DNA from: Cutibacterium acnes
Lineage (GTDB): Bacteria; Actinomycetota; Actinomycetes; Propionibacteriales; Propionibacteriaceae
Assembly: GCF_003030305.1 (NCBI RefSeq)
Contig: NZ_CP023676.1
Coordinates: 2,232,001-2,296,000, forward strand
Length of the DNA stretch: 64,000 nucleotides
Direction: 5' to 3'
Numbering within the stretch: position 1 is the stretch's first letter; each line of letters begins with the position of its first letter. Both the position numbers and the translations under genes were made by a program. The notes under the pieces are model-generated. The model saw only the letters and a list, made by a program, of their open reading frames with translations, did not search any database and had not been told where the DNA came from. Positions 62,186 to 64,000 of this stretch are shown here, piece after piece.

Positions 62186-62726
62186 ACGTCGCCACTATCT
62201 GAGGATGGCGGGGACCCCGTTAACCCTGCTAGCCCTCGTCCTCCTCATCGCAGTGGCCATCCGCGCCGGATGGAAGGCCGTGAGTGCCCCCATCCCGCCG
62301 CCGCCTCTTATTCCCTGCGTCGATCAGGACGTCAACGGCGAACTGACGACCCAAGACATCACGGTTTCGGTGTACAACTCGGGACACACCCGTGGACTGG
62401 CCGGGAGCGTATCCAAGCAGCTCACCAACGTAGGGTTCGTCATCGACTCGGTGTCTAACCGTCAGCCGAGCGTCAAGAAAGTCACCATCATCGGTCAGGA
62501 CGCCAAAAACCCCGAGGTGGGGCTAGTTGCCGGTTATTTCCCGGGGGCGGTCGTGAAGTCAGATCCCAAGCGCGTCGACCATGAGGTCGAGGTGGTACTC
62601 AGCGATCGCGACCCAAACTTCAAGACGACTGCGCCGAAGTCAGTGAAAGTCAACGGGTCGGTGTGTCTGCCATCTCCCTCACCGACTCCATCCATACTCG
62701 CGTCGCCGGGGGAACAGCCCTCCTAG
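62163..62726 (+). CDS. Membrane-anchored LytR C-terminal-domain protein
   Basis: A 187-aa protein: a short cytosolic N-terminus, one membrane helix (about 20-40, PLTLLALVLLIAVAIRAGW), and a LytR_C domain outside (TVSVYNSGHTRGLAGSVSKQ, LTNVGFVI, GYFPGAVVKSDPK, VEVVLSDRDP). The Ser/Pro-rich tail ends at SPGEQPS. LytR_C-only proteins of actinobacteria (VirR/Cei-like) affect wall integrity and vesicle release. The start may be ATG 62163 or ATG 62172; both lie within the end of the upstream gene. Confidence 0.8.
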   Translation: MAVMTFDERRHYLRMAGTPLTLLALVLLIAVAIRAGWKAVSAPIPPPPLIPCVDQDVNGELTTQDITVSVYNSGHTRGLAGSVSKQLTNVGFVIDSVSNRQPSVKKVTIIGQDAKNPEVGLVAGYFPGAVVKSDPKRVDHEVEVVLSDRDPNFKTTAPKSVKVNGSVCLPSPSPTPSILASPGEQPS

Positions 62727-62756
62727 GGCTTACCGGAACTCTTGCGCAGCGGCTCC

Positions 62757-64000
62757 TCAGTCAGCAGTCTGCACCCGCAGGCCGTGCCAGCGTGCCAAAC
62801 GACCGCCCCGACTGATCTCGATAAGCCTCTCAGCGACGGTCCGACGCTTCCCCTGGGGCACGACGATTAGCAACTCGTCACCTTGTTCCAGCACTGTTCC
62901 GGCGTGCGGGGTAAAGGATCTGTCACCGCGAATGATAAGGGAAACGACGCAGTTGCGTGGAAGTCTCAGTTCGCGGATTGTCACCCCAGCCAGACGCGAC
63001 CCTTTGGGCACGTCGGCCTGCAGTAAGTCAGCAGCGATCTCGTCGAGGGGCGCAACCTCGATGGAGACATCTTTAGCCATCTGGGGATCGACGACGCCGA
63101 GAATATCCGCGGCGGCAGGCAGAGTTGGGGCTTGGATGCAGGTGAAGACAACAACGAGAACCAGGATAACGTCGAAGAACTTGTCCGCACGATCCATATT
63201 CGACGCCATTGGGATGGTTGCCAGAATAATGGGCACGGCGCCGCGCAGGCCAGCCCACGACATGAAGAGCAGTTCGTTGCGTTCGAACCCGAACCATATC
63301 GTGCAGGCGGCCACAGCCACTGGGCGCGCAACGAGGGTGAGCAGCAGACCGGCAGCGATGCCTACCCCGACCGAACCCCAGGTGAGGCGATCGGGGTTGG
63401 CTAACAGACCGAGCATGACGAATAGGCCGATCTGGCAGATCCAGGCGATGCCTTCTGAGAAGGACCTGGTGGTGTGTTGGTAGGGAAGATCGCCGTTGCC
63501 GATGACGACGGCGGCGATGTAGACGGCCGAAAACCCGGAGACGCCAATCCACGCTCCTGTGCCATAGGCAGTGACGGCCCATGCCATCGCGGCGATAGCG
63601 TACAGGTTGCCCGATGGCAGGGTGATACGCCGACTGACCTTGCCGGCTACCCACCCCACGAGCAGACCGACGAGGATGCCGCCGATGAGTTGGACGGCGA
63701 TCGATCCGAGTAGCGGAAGGACACCGGCGTTCGACTCCCCGGTGGCCACTCCCGTCAGGGCAATGACGACGAGAACGGTTGGGGCGTCATTGAGGCCCGA
63801 CTCGGCCTCCAACACAGACCTCAAGTGATTCGGCAACGAGACCCCGCGCAGTACCGAAAAGACTGCGGCAGAGTCAGTGGGTGCAGTGGCTGCACCGAGC
63901 AAGGCGGCGACGCTCCAATGCAAACCGAGCACATAGTGGCCGAGCAGCGTCATGACACCAAAACAGACCCCGACGCCAACGGTTGCAAGCAGGGCAGCCG
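62757..64000 (-). CDS. Cation/proton antiporter, NhaP2/CPA1 type, with TrkA-C domain (5' end missing)
   Basis: The frame is open to the window edge, so the N-terminus is missing; 414 codons are visible. The membrane part shows AALLGAATAPTDSAAVFSVL and AESGLNDAPTVLVVIALTG, the CPA signature with transport Asp residues, and LLFMSWAGLRGAVPIILATI near its end. The cytosolic end is a TrkA-C (RCK_C) domain: VTIRELRLPRNCVVSLIIRG, GTVLEQGDELLIVV, which senses nucleotides or ions. It should exchange potassium or sodium for protons. Its end lies 30 bp from the LytR_C gene, convergent. Confidence 0.9.
   Translation of the reverse strand, partial: AALLATVGVGVCFGVMTLLGHYVLGLHWSVAALLGAATAPTDSAAVFSVLRGVSLPNHLRSVLEAESGLNDAPTVLVVIALTGVATGESNAGVLPLLGSIAVQLIGGILVGLLVGWVAGKVSRRITLPSGNLYAIAAMAWAVTAYGTGAWIGVSGFSAVYIAAVVIGNGDLPYQHTTRSFSEGIAWICQIGLFVMLGLLANPDRLTWGSVGVGIAAGLLLTLVARPVAVAACTIWFGFERNELLFMSWAGLRGAVPIILATIPMASNMDRADKFFDVILVLVVVFTCIQAPTLPAAADILGVVDPQMAKDVSIEVAPLDEIAADLLQADVPKGSRLAGVTIRELRLPRNCVVSLIIRGDRSFTPHAGTVLEQGDELLIVVPQGKRRTVAERLIEISRGGRLARWHGLRVQTAD

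Overview
The window is GC-rich and densely coded on both strands. Its gene set points to an actinobacterium of the Propionibacteriaceae, most likely Cutibacterium (Propionibacterium) acnes. The markers are a secreted proline-threonine repeat protein of the dermatan-sulphate adhesin type, a polyphosphate glucokinase, a DUF3516 helicase, an aspartokinase with an apparent internal beta-subunit start, and a decayed type I-E CRISPR-Cas locus. The species call is inference from remembered family content; no database was searched.

Layout. 1-3.6 kb: 3' end of an aerobic ribonucleotide reductase beta gene, a decayed PH-domain (YdbS/YdbT-like) gene pair, ppgK, an RDD-like membrane protein and a cysteine-free rpmJ. 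3.7-5.9 kb: a decayed ornithine carbamoyltransferase fragment and the repeat adhesin with C-tracts. 6-14 kb: argS, an aldo/keto reductase, a DUF218 protein, a 35-aa membrane peptide, pgi, an Ig-like surface protein, a KDPG-aldolase-like protein without its catalytic residues, and dps. 14.3-20.2 kb: a helicase and the anaerobic ribonucleotide reductase pair nrdD-nrdG behind a cobalamin riboswitch. 20.2-30.4 kb: a secreted/envelope block with a PEBP protein, a cutinase-family protein, a LysE-like membrane protein, tRNA-Leu, a small secreted protein related to the adhesin modules, a lysophospholipase broken by an amber codon, and two paralogous lipoprotein polysaccharide deacetylases flanking a DUF1980/DUF318 permease pair. 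30.4-37.3 kb: murJ, lysC, a class A PBP with a PASTA domain, a metallophosphoesterase and tRNA-Pro. 37.5-44.2 kb: a DJ-1/PfpI protein and an oppABCDF-type peptide importer. 44.3-45.6 kb: zinc-independent ribosomal protein paralogues (L31B, L28, L33, S14, L32) around a Zur-like operator. 45.6-48 kb: FKBP isomerase and a GH3 hexosaminidase. 48-55.6 kb: a histidine utilisation operon. 55.6-57.3 kb: CRISPR-Cas remnant and a frameshifted sir2. 57.3-64 kb: unknown protein, proline iminopeptidase, SH3/RlpA wall protein, PRC-barrel protein, a ParB-like plus LytR_C pair, and a cation/proton antiporter running off the end.

The genes work together in several ways. Deoxynucleotide supply uses an oxygen-requiring enzyme (left edge) and an anaerobic, riboswitch-controlled one. 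Histidine would go via urocanate, imidazolonepropionate, formiminoglutamate and formylglutamate to glutamate, with an M20 hydrolase apparently replacing HutG. Envelope genes (PBP, MurJ, deacetylases, RlpA, GH3, LytR_C) are spread across the window. At least six loci are decaying (PH-domain pair, OTC, lysophospholipase, cas1, sir2, CRISPR array), which suggests recent lineage-specific gene loss.
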